DNA of 64,000 bases from Sporosarcina obsidiansis (GTDB lineage Bacteria > Bacillota > Bacilli > Bacillales_A > Planococcaceae), in assembly GCF_009651005.1 (NCBI RefSeq), contig NZ_WHVW01000009.1, positions 55,638-119,637 of the forward strand, written 5' to 3'. A program made the position numbers and the translations under genes. Below are positions 21,271-30,394 of this stretch, piece after piece; position 1 is the stretch's first letter, and each line of letters begins with the position of its first letter. Below the pieces are notes generated by a model. That model was not told where the DNA came from, made no database searches, and was given only the letters and a program-made list of their open reading frames with translations.

Positions 21271-21352
21271 GATGAGCGAGTGGGATAGTTTATAGGCGTT
21301 CCCACAGCGTTTGTGATCACTTATAGAGTTTTATGAGCATGTACATTTGCCC
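21271..21352. repeat. 21-bp degenerate minisatellite
   Basis: Units start GATGAGCGAG (21271), ATAGGCGTTC (21292), GTGATCACTT (21313) and ATGAGCATGT (21333), with periods of 20 to 21 bp. The ATGAKC start and T-rich end tie it to the repeats at 7181 and 36776. Confidence 0.5.
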
Positions 21353-22074
21353 TATAAAATCACTAAATAGACAGCCAACAAACCAAATGCAATACAGGCA
21401 ATGACGATACTATACATATGGGTAGAATACTTAATAGAAGCAGGTAAAATTTCCTTCATTGTCACCATATAGATCGAGCCGACAGTTACACTTAATAGAA
21501 AGGCTCCTATCGTATTACTTTGCATGCCCATCCATCCGCCAATGAACGCACCTAGTGCAACAGGAGCCGCAATGAATATTGACAAAAGAAATACCTTATA
21601 AAATCGAACACCCGCCACAAATAAAGGGGTAAATAAGATCATGCCTTCAGGAATATTATGCAAAATCAATGTCTGTAACAGCGCAAGGCCAAATGGAAAG
21701 TGCTCGCTCGTTGCAAGGACCATACCCATCGGTAAATTGTGCATGGACAGAATCAATGCTAAAAACACACCCATTCGAAGACTATAGCTTTGTTCATTCT
21801 CTTTTGAAATAAGGGAACTGTGATAAAACCCTAAATGAAGCAACTTAAATAAAAGTACCCCCACTAAGAAACCTAATACAAAAACAACCACATTCCCTCG
21901 CTCTATCGCTTCTGGAACAATCTCTACACTTAGCAAACTTAACAACAATCCTATACATACGGCATAAATCGTTCCTACACTTCTTCTAAATTTATTAATC
22001 AAGGCCGCAATAACTCCACCTACACTAACTCCAGCAACCGTTGATAGAAATCCAATTAGCCAAATAGGTACCAA
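21352..22074 (-). CDS. ZIP-family metal transporter
   Basis: This 240-residue protein has about eight membrane helices. Motifs MHNLPMG in helix 4 and HNIPEGM in helix 5 are the metal-binding core of ZIP transporters (ZupT-like). It probably imports zinc or another divalent metal down its gradient. The start is TTG after AAAGGATGG. There is no recognisable Zur or MntR box in the 260-bp upstream stretch, which I could not otherwise interpret. Confidence 0.88.
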   Translation of the reverse strand: MVPIWLIGFLSTVAGVSVGGVIAALINKFRRSVGTIYAVCIGLLLSLLSVEIVPEAIERGNVVVFVLGFLVGVLLFKLLHLGFYHSSLISKENEQSYSLRMGVFLALILSMHNLPMGMVLATSEHFPFGLALLQTLILHNIPEGMILFTPLFVAGVRFYKVFLLSIFIAAPVALGAFIGGWMGMQSNTIGAFLLSVTVGSIYMVTMKEILPASIKYSTHMYSIVIACIAFGLLAVYLVIL

Positions 22075-22343
22075 TAAACCATCCTTTTAGTGTTTGTCTC
22101 TATGTTTATATGGATTACGATTTTAAATTATGATATAACGTTTTGTATTTTTAAAAAATAGTATAGGAATGGCAAACATCCACAAAATTTAACGATTTAC
22201 TCTTTACAAGAATCCTTTTAATGTTTACCATAAAATTACTACGATTACTATCTGAATAGATAGATTATTAAATCCCGATTTCCCTCCAGAAAGTTATGAT
22301 TAACTATTTGTAATTACAATAACAAAAAGGAGTTGACTTGACT

Positions 22344-22907
22344 ATGAAAAGTAATATGCAACAACTTTTTGAAAGACAGCGGAACACCCATGTACTTTAT
22401 TCTTATGAAAATCTAAATAAATACGTGGATCAGGCTGTTACTTATATTGAAGATGGAGTGAAAGCTGGAGAATACACTATCATCATTGAGAATGAGCGCA
22501 TTTATCCTCTTATTCAAAAAGAACTAAGTAAACGAATAACAAAAGAACAAATGCCATTTGTTCACTTCGTTAATAATTTTCATTTTTATTATTCAAGTGG
22601 CAGCTATCATCCGCCTGCGATCGTCAATTATTTTGAACAAACCGTACAACGTTACGTTGAAAATAAATTGTCTTTTCGTTCATGGGCACATGTTGAATGG
22701 GCTACCATGAAAGGTCCACTGCACATTATAAAAGAACTAGAGATAATAATTGATGAGGCAGTTAACGAGTTATCATTTCCGTTAATTTGTGCGTATGCAA
22801 AAGAGAGAATGCCGGATTATTTATTAACATTGTTACTAGAAACCCATCCATTAGTGCTAATTAATGATGAACTTATCTTGTCTAATCAATATTTGAAAAA
22901 CGTTTAA
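22344..22907 (+). CDS. MEDS-domain (DcmR-like sensory) protein
   Basis: About 187 residues form a MEDS domain, a RecA-like sensory module (HVLYSYENLNKYVDQA and GEYTIIIENERIYPLI). In Bacillales such proteins sometimes act near sigma-factor or anti-sigma partners, but there is no HTH here and no partner next to it. I choose the ATG at 22344; a TTG six bases upstream also lies near AAGGAG. It is monocistronic in a low-GC stretch. Confidence 0.75.
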   Translation: MKSNMQQLFERQRNTHVLYSYENLNKYVDQAVTYIEDGVKAGEYTIIIENERIYPLIQKELSKRITKEQMPFVHFVNNFHFYYSSGSYHPPAIVNYFEQTVQRYVENKLSFRSWAHVEWATMKGPLHIIKELEIIIDEAVNELSFPLICAYAKERMPDYLLTLLLETHPLVLINDELILSNQYLKNV

Positions 22908-22974
22908 TTCTATAGAAGCTTTAAGAGTAGGTCATTGTATAAGCTCGGATTTTCGGAATAGGGAGTCATGGATC

Positions 22975-23661
22975 CTATCGACGTTTCATACCACGGATCA
23001 AAGTCTTGACTTCCTTATCTACACGAGTCGATTCTGTGATCTTTTGCAAGGCTTTATTATACGTAAATTTGTCTAATGAGTTGTTACTTTCTAAATAGGC
23101 CATTGTAGGATCTGGAAGCTTAATATAACAAATCGAAATGGCCCAAGCCACTGCCATTTTGGCATAATACCCTTCATGCTGCACCCTATCTAACAACATC
23201 AATACTCTGTCAATATACGGGGTCTCAACGTAATAGATAAGTAGCATGACCACACCAAACCGCAGATCATATTCTTCCTCAGAAGACAGATAAGGTTGTA
23301 AAAATGTCCATACCCGTTCTTGCTGATCCTTCGTAATTTTTAAACCCGAACAAAATCCATCACATACTGACCAATTATCAATTTTCGGCACAAAAGCAGC
23401 CACATATGTAAGAACTTCTTCAATATCCGTCTTAGCATATCCAATGACCATCCCCTGCAGCATAACTTCCTCAAAATATTCATCCTCTGCAGTTTCTAGA
23501 TATGTGCGCCAATCATCCTTCGCAATCTTCTTCGCTATTTTTCGGAGTTCTGGTATCCGGACGCCTAAAACATTCGTAACATTCGGTATGAGAGCAGACG
23601 AAAACTTTTGATAATCCGAATCAATGAGTTCAAAAATTTGTTTTCTTATCGTATTTTCCAT
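22975..23661 (-). CDS. DNA alkylation repair protein (AlkD-like)
   Basis: This 228-residue all-helical protein shows HEAT-like repeats of the AlkD/AlkC family. NWSVCDGFC near residue 120 matches the substrate-contacting segment, with Trp and Asp used by AlkD glycosylases to excise 3-methyladenine and 7-methylguanine. The last segment STRVDKEVKTLIRGMKRR is typical of the family's basic end. A strong AGGAGG precedes the ATG. It is a single-gene unit. Confidence 0.87.
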   Translation of the reverse strand: MENTIRKQIFELIDSDYQKFSSALIPNVTNVLGVRIPELRKIAKKIAKDDWRTYLETAEDEYFEEVMLQGMVIGYAKTDIEEVLTYVAAFVPKIDNWSVCDGFCSGLKITKDQQERVWTFLQPYLSSEEEYDLRFGVVMLLIYYVETPYIDRVLMLLDRVQHEGYYAKMAVAWAISICYIKLPDPTMAYLESNNSLDKFTYNKALQKITESTRVDKEVKTLIRGMKRR

Positions 23662-23768
23662 TGCGGCCTCCTTTTTGTTTACGTTCTAAGAGAAATAAGC
23701 AGTACTTTTTAAAAAAGCACCATCAATTCAAGCACATTTGCACTTTAGTTGATGGTGTCTTCACTTAG

Positions 23769-24977
23769 TTATATCGTATTATTCACATTAGCTACTTGAC
23801 CTTTTCTAAGAGTGGTCATGACAACAAAGGACATACAATACAAGGCGGCTAAGTAGAGCATAGCGACTTTCATGTCATAGCTCTGCAAAATATAGCCCAC
23901 AAGGATGGGTGAAAAACCGCCAATCGCTCGTCCAAAGTTAAAGATCGTGTTGGTTGCCGTACTCCGAATTTGAACGGGATACAGACTACCAATCAATGCC
24001 CCGTAACCTGCAAACATTCCATTGGAGAAGAAACCAACAATTGCGCCACCTATTAATACACCCATACTTCCCGTCGCGTAGGAGTACAAAAACACAGCAC
24101 ATGCTGAAGCGATTAGGAATACGCCAAAGGCACGTTTTGCTCCAAAACGATCCAAGAAAATTCCAAACGTTAACATCCCGATGATCATGCCAACTGCTGT
24201 ACTAATTGTCCAAAGTGCGGAACTAGAGACAGATAACCCTTGTGATTGCTGCAACATAGATGGCAGCCAAATCATTAATCCATTATAACCGGCAATTTGA
24301 ACTGTCGCCATTAGGATTAAAGAAAGTGTGGTAAAAGTAGTTCGTGGCGTTTCAAACAATTGAACCAGCTTCCCCTTTTCGGCTTTCTTCATAGTTTTTT
24401 TACTCTTCTGAGCAGCTAGCCACTCCGGTGATTCATCTAGATTCTTTCGTACAATAAAAGCAAAAATGACAGGGAGCACACCGACAAAGAACAATGCCCT
24501 CCATCCTAGTGTAGGAAGAATAATGGCACTTAACAAGGCTGCTAAAATCACCCCATATTGCGCTCCTACACTGACATATGAAGAGGCTCTCCCCTGTTTA
24601 TCCTTTGGCCAAGCTTCTGCAACTAACGCCATACCAATCCCATATTCTCCACCTGCCCCGATTCCAGCAATAAATCTATATAGGTACACTTGTTCAATAC
24701 TAGTGGCTAATCCAGTTAAAGCCGTACCGACTGCAAACAATAAAACCGTATAAGTGAACACTTTTACCCTTCCGTACTTATCTGCTAATACACCAAACAC
24801 GATTCCTCCCAACAACATACCAATATTCGTTATGGAAGAAATCATTCCACCAGCTGCTAAATCAATGTGGAATTCTGAAATAATCATGGTCATCGCAAAT
24901 GAGATAAACATAATGTCCATACCTTCTAATGTTAAACCTGTTACCGATGCTACCACGGTTTTCTTTCGATAATCCAT
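23769..24977 (-). CDS. MFS transporter under a PyrR-type leader
   Basis: This 402-residue protein has 12 predicted helices and the MFS motif GVLADKYGRVKVF in loop 2-3. RFIAGIGAGGEYG in helix 4 places it near the organic-acid (AAHS, sialate, benzoate type) subfamily of sugar-porter-like MFS proteins. Its substrate is not shown by sequence. The leader upstream holds two PyrR-binding-loop-like hairpins (25043-25078 and 25170-25200), so a pyrimidine precursor or base is a reasonable guess. GGAGG stands nine bases before the ATG. Confidence 0.85.
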   Translation of the reverse strand: MDYRKKTVVASVTGLTLEGMDIMFISFAMTMIISEFHIDLAAGGMISSITNIGMLLGGIVFGVLADKYGRVKVFTYTVLLFAVGTALTGLATSIEQVYLYRFIAGIGAGGEYGIGMALVAEAWPKDKQGRASSYVSVGAQYGVILAALLSAIILPTLGWRALFFVGVLPVIFAFIVRKNLDESPEWLAAQKSKKTMKKAEKGKLVQLFETPRTTFTTLSLILMATVQIAGYNGLMIWLPSMLQQSQGLSVSSSALWTISTAVGMIIGMLTFGIFLDRFGAKRAFGVFLIASACAVFLYSYATGSMGVLIGGAIVGFFSNGMFAGYGALIGSLYPVQIRSTATNTIFNFGRAIGGFSPILVGYILQSYDMKVAMLYLAALYCMSFVVMTTLRKGQVANVNNTI

Positions 24978-25042
24978 TCTACGTTCCTCCAGTGTTTTCT
25001 AGGTGTCTTTCTGCTCTTTTGAAAGAATGGATTGATCCTATT

Positions 25043-25200
25043 CTCTTTTCTAGCCTCACAGGACTTTCTTTAAAAGAGTTGCTCATGTTGTCTACAAAAA
25101 GGCAAAATAAATACCCTTCCGCCAGAGAGGACAAAAGGGCATGACAAAATAAACTCACGATATCAAGTTGCTCTTTTCGGCCTCACTGGACCGGCTTAAA
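25043..25200 (-). promoter_or_regulatory. PyrR-type attenuation leader (two binding loops)
   Basis: Read on the minus strand, 25200-25170 has TTTAAGCCGGTCCAGTGAGG followed by CCGAAAAGAGC. This matches the PyrR anti-antiterminator consensus (UUUAA, then CAGUCC-NGAGA-GGCUG) with a paired A-U to G-C change. A second copy at 25078-25043 has AGTCC-TGTGA-GGCT inside a CTCTTTT/AAAAGAG stem. Between them 25111-25142 folds into a hairpin followed by U-rich sequence. UMP-bound PyrR would promote termination. Confidence 0.75.
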
Positions 25201-25689
25201 GGATCATTATTTTTTTATATTTTATCAAACGATCTTGAACTTTTCTACTGGAAATTAATAATTTTTGGCCTTAATTACGTATTCATAATAAACAGTTTTT
25301 CAAACATACAAATTTAATTTATTTGATAATTAAAATATCCCCCCTATTGCTCCCCTACCACAGGGAGACATCTAGATCATGTATGTAATTCAATGGGTTT
25401 CTTCCCATTCCCTAAAACAAGTTTTTTGTCATTTGCTCTATGTGTAGATCCCAATAGGCCTGAATAATTACCTCAGGCTCATAAAACGTCCCCTGTGAAC
25501 TTACCCCTCTATCGTTACGGTGCCTGAACAGACACCTCTAAGCGCTAACTTAGCATGAATACGATCAAATGCGGCAACAAGGAAGTATGATTGAGAAGCA
25601 TTTAGGATCAGGAAAAATGAAGGCTATAACATGAAATATGATATGATTACTGATAATTTCACAACGACTAATGGGATGGTGGTATGTAA
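25201..25689. other. Non-coding stretch without a recognised gene
   Basis: The part nearest the leader (25201-25320) is AT-rich and probably carries the leader's promoter, though no clean -35/-10 pair is visible. The rest has small inverted repeats (GCCTGA/TCAGGC near 25459-25480) but no frame with a plausible start. Confidence 0.5.
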
Positions 25690-26097
25690 ATGACAAAGAA
25701 ATGGCTCCCATGGATAACTGGAGCTGTATTACTGATCACAGTACTCAGTATGTTCCTCGTTAATCGCGCGACGGAAGACTTAATTCTTGGTAAGAAGATT
25801 GAAGAACAAGCGGCAAATGGAGCAACTGAAATTCCCCTATCCCCGCTAACTGATTTCGACTGGGACAAAGCCCATGTCTATGGCCCTTATACAACCGAAG
25901 ATATTATCGAAGAATCATTGAACATCAAATTTAAAGGCAGTACTCACGGAATTGAGATACTAGAAGATCGATTCCTACTTGTATTTGCAAAGGGGAAACA
26001 TGCGATTAAAACTGTTCCTATTTCGAGAAGATCAGGAAATAACTATGAGAGTCACGACATACTAACACCTACGAATGACGTGTTACTAGTTAAATGA
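25690..26097 (+). CDS. Hypothetical membrane-anchored protein
   Basis: This 135-residue protein has one N-terminal hydrophobic helix (residues 5 to 24) and an extracellular or cell-wall-side remainder rich in acidic residues and short strands. I do not recognise the family. The ribosome site is only a weak GGATGGTGG. It is followed at 120 bp by a bidirectional terminator shared with the SLH gene. Confidence 0.6.
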   Translation: MTKKWLPWITGAVLLITVLSMFLVNRATEDLILGKKIEEQAANGATEIPLSPLTDFDWDKAHVYGPYTTEDIIEESLNIKFKGSTHGIEILEDRFLLVFAKGKHAIKTVPISRRSGNNYESHDILTPTNDVLLVK

Positions 26098-26217
26098 TCG
26101 ATAATGAAGGATTACTATCCACTTTCATGAGCGGGTCGATAACTAAGTCGGTGGGACGTTGGTTGTGCGGTACTCGGACTAGCTTGCACAGAATTGATTC
26201 AAGCGCATCTTATATAA

Positions 26218-26251
26218 TAAAAAAAGTCAATCCCTCACTCCGTAGTGAAGG
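26218..26251. terminator. Bidirectional terminator between hypothetical and SLH genes
   Basis: A long stem (AAAAAGTCAATCC with GGATTGACTTTTT, 26221-26252) with A and T runs on both sides lies between two convergent genes. Confidence 0.88.
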
Positions 26252-26264
26252 ATTGACTTTTTCA

Positions 26265-27623
26265 TTATTTTTTCAACGTATGCTTCTTTCCTTTTTGATC
26301 GGTCACGACTAACTGTGTCTCTGTCACATGCATATCTTTCGCTAGGACATTGGAGAGTTTGCTAGTCTTTTTATCTATCAAACTATACTTGAAGACACCT
26401 GCTTTATTGAAATAATACATAGTTGAGTGATCGAACAGTACGGATTTATTGTTTTGATTTACTTTAGCATGTTTAGGCGTCAAGGCGACATCATCGAAAA
26501 TCACGCGTGCATTAAAATCAAATTCCTTTTTCTTGTCTTTGCCATCCATCGTCATTGAATACAGAACCAGTGGATCATCTATCGGAGGATTCGGATTAAA
26601 TGAGTAATCGAAATAGCGTTCTTTATTCTTTTCATTCGTGTAAAAAATTCGATCGTTCCAAATAAACATATTGCGGAATGTAAAACCTTTCGGCTGATCC
26701 ATGAGTGTTAGGTCCTGTCCGTCATTTTTCACCTTCATTAACCCATATGAAATTGGCATCTCACTCATTTCACCGACTGCATGCCAATAAGGGATAAATA
26801 TTTCATCATTGTAGACGATGAGTTGAAAACCTTGAAGCAAAAACACTTGGAACGTATCGTCACTTGGAATATCTGATGGGCCGACTATTACTTCCCGCGT
26901 ACCCGACTTGCTATTTTCTTTAAATAGCTTGGAATTATAACCATCTACACTGATCGTATAGGAGAAGCCATTTTGTTCAACAACTTTACCTTTTGTACCG
27001 ACATACGAATGATAGCTACTGAGCTTCATAGAATCATCGAGTGCACGCACTAAAAACGCGGAAAACTGGGCACGTGTAACTGAATCAGTTGGCATATATT
27101 TTCCTTTTGAACCGAAAGCGATCCGTTGTTTGGCAATTCCGTTAATATCCTGATATGCCCAGTGAGCCGGTGTAACATCTATAAAAGTGGCCTGCTTATC
27201 TAAAGGCATGTCAAATGCTCGGCGCAAGATCGCTGCCATTTGCGCACGTGATGTTTCTTCGCCCGGGCGCATGAACCCATTGTCACCGCGAAGAATTCCC
27301 TTTTCATTCACCGTGGCGAGGATTGGGTAGTAAGGAGATGTCTTTGGTACATCCTTAAACTGAACCGTAGGATTTTTAACTAGTGGGATCTTCAGCGCTT
27401 TGATAAGCATGGAAGAAGCCTGAGCACGTGTGATGGGCTGATTTGGCTTGAAGGTACCGTCCGGATAACCACCGATAATATTTCGTTCCATTAAATACAT
27501 GATTTCTTCCTTTGCCCAATGTTCGTCTATATCAGATAAAGGGATGGCCGCTCGTGCAGGCAATGGAATAACTGCGAATAAAAGTAGCAAAGTCGTTAAT
27601 AGGGTAATTAGTTTTTTCTTCAA
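26265..27623 (-). CDS. S-layer-homology protein with C-terminal beta domain
   Basis: A signal peptide (residues 1 to 25) is followed by three SLH domains, about residues 29-76, 87-140 and 147-195, each ending in an ITRAQ/TSRAQ/VTRAQ motif. SLH domains bind pyruvylated cell-wall polymer and anchor the protein outside the wall. The rest (about 205-452) is a beta-rich region like DUF5050/propeller repeats. The start is TTG, seven bases after GAGGAGG. An ECF promoter identical in form to those of the sigma operon and the SLH gene at 37105 lies 220 bp upstream. Confidence 0.9.
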   Translation of the reverse strand: MKKKLITLLTTLLLLFAVIPLPARAAIPLSDIDEHWAKEEIMYLMERNIIGGYPDGTFKPNQPITRAQASSMLIKALKIPLVKNPTVQFKDVPKTSPYYPILATVNEKGILRGDNGFMRPGEETSRAQMAAILRRAFDMPLDKQATFIDVTPAHWAYQDINGIAKQRIAFGSKGKYMPTDSVTRAQFSAFLVRALDDSMKLSSYHSYVGTKGKVVEQNGFSYTISVDGYNSKLFKENSKSGTREVIVGPSDIPSDDTFQVFLLQGFQLIVYNDEIFIPYWHAVGEMSEMPISYGLMKVKNDGQDLTLMDQPKGFTFRNMFIWNDRIFYTNEKNKERYFDYSFNPNPPIDDPLVLYSMTMDGKDKKKEFDFNARVIFDDVALTPKHAKVNQNNKSVLFDHSTMYYFNKAGVFKYSLIDKKTSKLSNVLAKDMHVTETQLVVTDQKGKKHTLKK

Positions 27624-27841
27624 AGGTTTATCCTCCTCTTATTATAATGTTGAAAGGATTTAGAACCAGGGTGGCGCGTCCAATCGGTTTGCAATTGGTT
27701 GATCGCTGTTCTTCTAAAGTAGCTGCCAACCTAGTTTACACAAAAGGACTTTATGATTCACACCTGAATGCTATAAATCGCCCCCTCCTTTTCTAGTCAA
27801 AATGCATAGCTTTGCAATTCTTTTCAAAATGAAAACCTATA

Positions 27842-27867
27842 GACGCCGTTTTTGGAGAAAAGTTTCA
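27842..27867 (-). promoter_or_regulatory. ECF-sigma promoter of the first SLH gene
   Basis: TGAAAC (27862-27867) and CGTC (27842-27845) lie 16 bp apart on the minus strand, with CTTTT after the -35 and TATA after the -10. The implied untranslated leader is about 215 bp. It matches the promoters at 31713 and 38673. Confidence 0.78.
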
Positions 27868-27961
27868 AAAAAACCATTAAAATTTTGTTATATAAGTAAT
27901 TGAACATAAACCATAGCATGAACGACGACAGGTTTTCATATTATGTGTTTGGGGTGAAAAA

Positions 27962-28402
27962 ATGCCAAGAGTGAAATACCGAGATTCAGACGTAGATTTG
28001 ATGGCCAGGATGATGAGAGCAGAAGCCGAGGGTGAAGGAAAGCAAGGGATGTTATATGTGGGCAACGTCATTGTAAATCGTGCAATAGCAGATTGTTTGG
28101 ACTTTAATGATGTACGAACAATTAATGATGTCATTTTCCAGGTACAAGGGAATAATTATTCGTTTGAGGCTGTTCAAAAAGGTAATTTATTTTATCAAAG
28201 AGCTAGAGCCACGGAAAAAAGATTAGCTAAACAGAACTTGGATTATTGGAGAGAGCATCCAGGGAAGTACGCCCTTTGGTACTTTAACCCGTATGGTCCT
28301 TGTCCTCCTACTTGGTACGGGCAACCGTTTACCGGTCAATTTAAAAGTCATTGTTTTTATGAACCATTAGCTGGAACATGTGATAGCGTGTATGTGGGGT
28401 AG
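27962..28402 (+). CDS. cwlJ: Spore cortex hydrolase CwlJ
   Basis: This 146-residue Hydrolase_2 (SleB catalytic) domain has the family glutamate in RMMRAEAEGEGKQGM and the YFNPYGPCPPTWYGQPF block, then FKSHCFYEP. I recall it as closely similar throughout to Bacillus subtilis CwlJ. CwlJ sits in the spore coat and degrades cortex muramic-lactam peptidoglycan during germination, activated by calcium dipicolinate; it has no signal peptide, as here. The usual partner gerQ is not adjacent. A mother-cell SigE promoter was not securely identified. Confidence 0.93.
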   Translation: MPRVKYRDSDVDLMARMMRAEAEGEGKQGMLYVGNVIVNRAIADCLDFNDVRTINDVIFQVQGNNYSFEAVQKGNLFYQRARATEKRLAKQNLDYWREHPGKYALWYFNPYGPCPPTWYGQPFTGQFKSHCFYEPLAGTCDSVYVG

Positions 28403-28443
28403 ATTGCGGACGCATGTATGTTATCACTAACAATGAAAGAAAC

Positions 28444-28482
28444 AAAAAGGAAGTTAGGCGAGTAAATCCTAACTTCCTTTTT
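28444..28482 (+). terminator. Terminator after cwlJ
   Basis: A 15-bp stem of AAAAAGGAAGTTAGG with its complement around a nine-base loop, ending in five T residues. Confidence 0.88.
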
Positions 28483-28800
28483 GTGGGGTTTGCAATCTTG
28501 CTTTTGCTGATTGCCTACAGACCTTTATGACCTAAAAAAAACGCTCGAAACATTGCATTTTTCTAAGTAAAAAACAGCTTCGATTTTAGTTCGTACTAGA
28601 ATCGCTATGTGCAGCAAATGCGCTGGAGGAAGGCTGGCTCCACGCGAAATCATCACTTAAAACAGATCCATAAATTGAAAACTAGATTGACACGCCCTAT
28701 ATCATGAGCGGTTGGTTGACAGTCTCTACAATTGGACAGTTGTCAACCTAGCTTACAAAACCTGGTCTTTGTTTATAAAATCTGAGTTCTTACCACTTTA
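28483..28800. other. Non-coding stretch with one hairpin
   Basis: No gene is visible. GGTTGACA (28714-28721) and TGTCAACC (28741-28748) form an 8-bp stem just past the end of the anti-sigma gene, with a second smaller complement inside; it lacks a U tract. Confidence 0.4.
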
Positions 28801-29874
28801 CTAGTCCTCTACTAACCAGCGACCTGAGTTCACATCCTGTTTCATAGAAAACACATGCTCTGCTACACCTTCACGCCCATATTGATAGCGAATTTCAACT
28901 TCATTCTCGGAAATAGGATTCGATTTTCGATAAGAAGCTTCCAAAAACAGCTCACCTAACCGATTCATTTGTGTAAATGCTGTTGTCTGCGGCAAATTAC
29001 GCAATCCCAACAGTTCGTCATATAAATACAAATCAAAATACTGCTCAGGTGTATAATCACCATCCAGCTGTCCTGATAAATAATCTAGATAAATTGAATT
29101 TGTACGACCTTCTGTTGCAATGCCTGCTACTTGCCCATAAATTTTGTGAACAGGCGTAATAGTCGCCCCCTGCACTGTTTCACTTGCCGGGAAATGATTT
29201 AATAAAAAATATTCCCGCGCATTTAATAATTGATCGTATCCTCCTACAATTTCTATTTTTTGTTCTTCATAGCGCTCCATAATATCAGACTGCAGAAGTT
29301 TCCCATTTATCTTCAGCTTTCCGTTTTTCAGAACGACACGATCCCCTGGAACCGCAATCACTTCGTAATATACATCATCGTATGTCGGCAGATGGCTTGT
29401 CGTATTCGTCATCGTGCGCACAATGTCGCCCGCCTGATACACCACATCATCGTATAAATTTGCTTTACGTTCGATTACTGTATGGACAACATCTGAACTT
29501 CCTTTAAGTGTAAATCCATCTTTATCGACATAGTAAAGACCGTCAACTTGATCAAAATGTGGCAGTGCTGCAAATTCTTCATAATCAACAGCAGATAGTT
29601 TCTGCTTTTTCTGCAGCGCTGAAATTTGAGCTAAATCATCTAGCGGATCATATGGAATACCACGTCCCTCATCAGAAGAAATCAGATCTAACGAGTTAGA
29701 TGTAAATAGTAGTAATAATGCTACGACAGGTAGCGCTGCTGAAACAACCAACACTTTCCAAGAAGACTTTTTAGCTGAAGGTCGCAACTTTTCATGCACA
29801 CGTTGTCGAATTCGCATTTCCTGCTCCGAGGTATCACCCATCATTTGATCGAGCTTGCGTTTAAAATCACTCAA
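28801..29874 (-). CDS. Putative anti-sigma factor with degenerate signal-peptidase-like domain
   Basis: This 357-residue protein has about 40 cytoplasmic residues, one membrane helix (about 41-58) and a large extracellular part. Residues 145 to 252 follow the order of a signal peptidase I fold: QAGDIV, then EVIAVPGDRVVLKNGKLKIN, then EYFLLN and HKIYGQVAG. The lysine (KR before the PGD) is absent, and no catalytic serine is evident, so it should be inactive. The TTG start overlaps the sigma gene stop by four bases, which makes an anti-sigma role likely but unproven. No zinc-binding HxxxCxxC motif is present. Confidence 0.7.
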   Translation of the reverse strand: MSDFKRKLDQMMGDTSEQEMRIRQRVHEKLRPSAKKSSWKVLVVSAALPVVALLLLFTSNSLDLISSDEGRGIPYDPLDDLAQISALQKKQKLSAVDYEEFAALPHFDQVDGLYYVDKDGFTLKGSSDVVHTVIERKANLYDDVVYQAGDIVRTMTNTTSHLPTYDDVYYEVIAVPGDRVVLKNGKLKINGKLLQSDIMERYEEQKIEIVGGYDQLLNAREYFLLNHFPASETVQGATITPVHKIYGQVAGIATEGRTNSIYLDYLSGQLDGDYTPEQYFDLYLYDELLGLRNLPQTTAFTQMNRLGELFLEASYRKSNPISENEVEIRYQYGREGVAEHVFSMKQDVNSGRWLVED

Positions 29875-30374
29875 TTGCCCATTACCTCCTCGTCCTCTTC
29901 CTCAAAAAATTCCTTCAGTTGCTGCTTTGCTCTTCGCAGTCTTGTTTTCACGGTATTTTCATTCAGCTGCAAATAACTTGCGATTTCCGCTATAGATTGC
30001 TCATCATAATAAAATAATATTAAAGGCTCACGATATTTTATTGGAAGCTGGAAAAGATGTTTTTCGAGTGTGGCTAGTTGTTCTTGCTCGATCACAGCTT
30101 CTTCTGTACCTATTGTCGAAGTGAAAACCGTGTCAAACAACACATCTTTCTTATACTTCCAAGAGCGTAAATAATCTTTTGCACGGTTGGCTGTCATTTT
30201 AGTTAAATACGTCTTCAAGGATGCCTCATTGCGAAACTGGTCACTTTTTTGAAAATATGTTACGAATATCTCTTGTACAATATCTTCAGCTGTTGACCAA
30301 TTTTTCACGTATAAATAAGCAATGCGCACTAAGTAACGCGAATGCTCATGAACTATTTGGTCAATTTCATTCAT
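29871..30374 (-). CDS. ECF RNA polymerase sigma factor
   Basis: This 167-residue protein has sigma region 2 (about residues 12 to 75, AEDIVQEIFVTYF and SLKTYLTKMTANRAKDYLRS) and region 4 (about 110 to 160, LPIKYREPLILFYYDEQSIAEIA and NENTVKTRLRRAKQQL). It is the extracytoplasmic-function type without region 3. It lies between a deacetylase and the probable anti-sigma gene. The operon promoter upstream of 31678 fits an ECF promoter, which suggests autoregulation in a cell-envelope stress response. Confidence 0.93.
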   Translation of the reverse strand: MNEIDQIVHEHSRYLVRIAYLYVKNWSTAEDIVQEIFVTYFQKSDQFRNEASLKTYLTKMTANRAKDYLRSWKYKKDVLFDTVFTSTIGTEEAVIEQEQLATLEKHLFQLPIKYREPLILFYYDEQSIAEIASYLQLNENTVKTRLRRAKQQLKEFFEEEDEEVMGN

Positions 30375-30394
30375 TTACGAAACCTCACCTTTTT

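Noticed and set aside
28714..28748. A hairpin considered as terminator for the anti-sigma gene.
   Set aside because: There is no U tract and G/C content is low, so I left it as an undefined hairpin.
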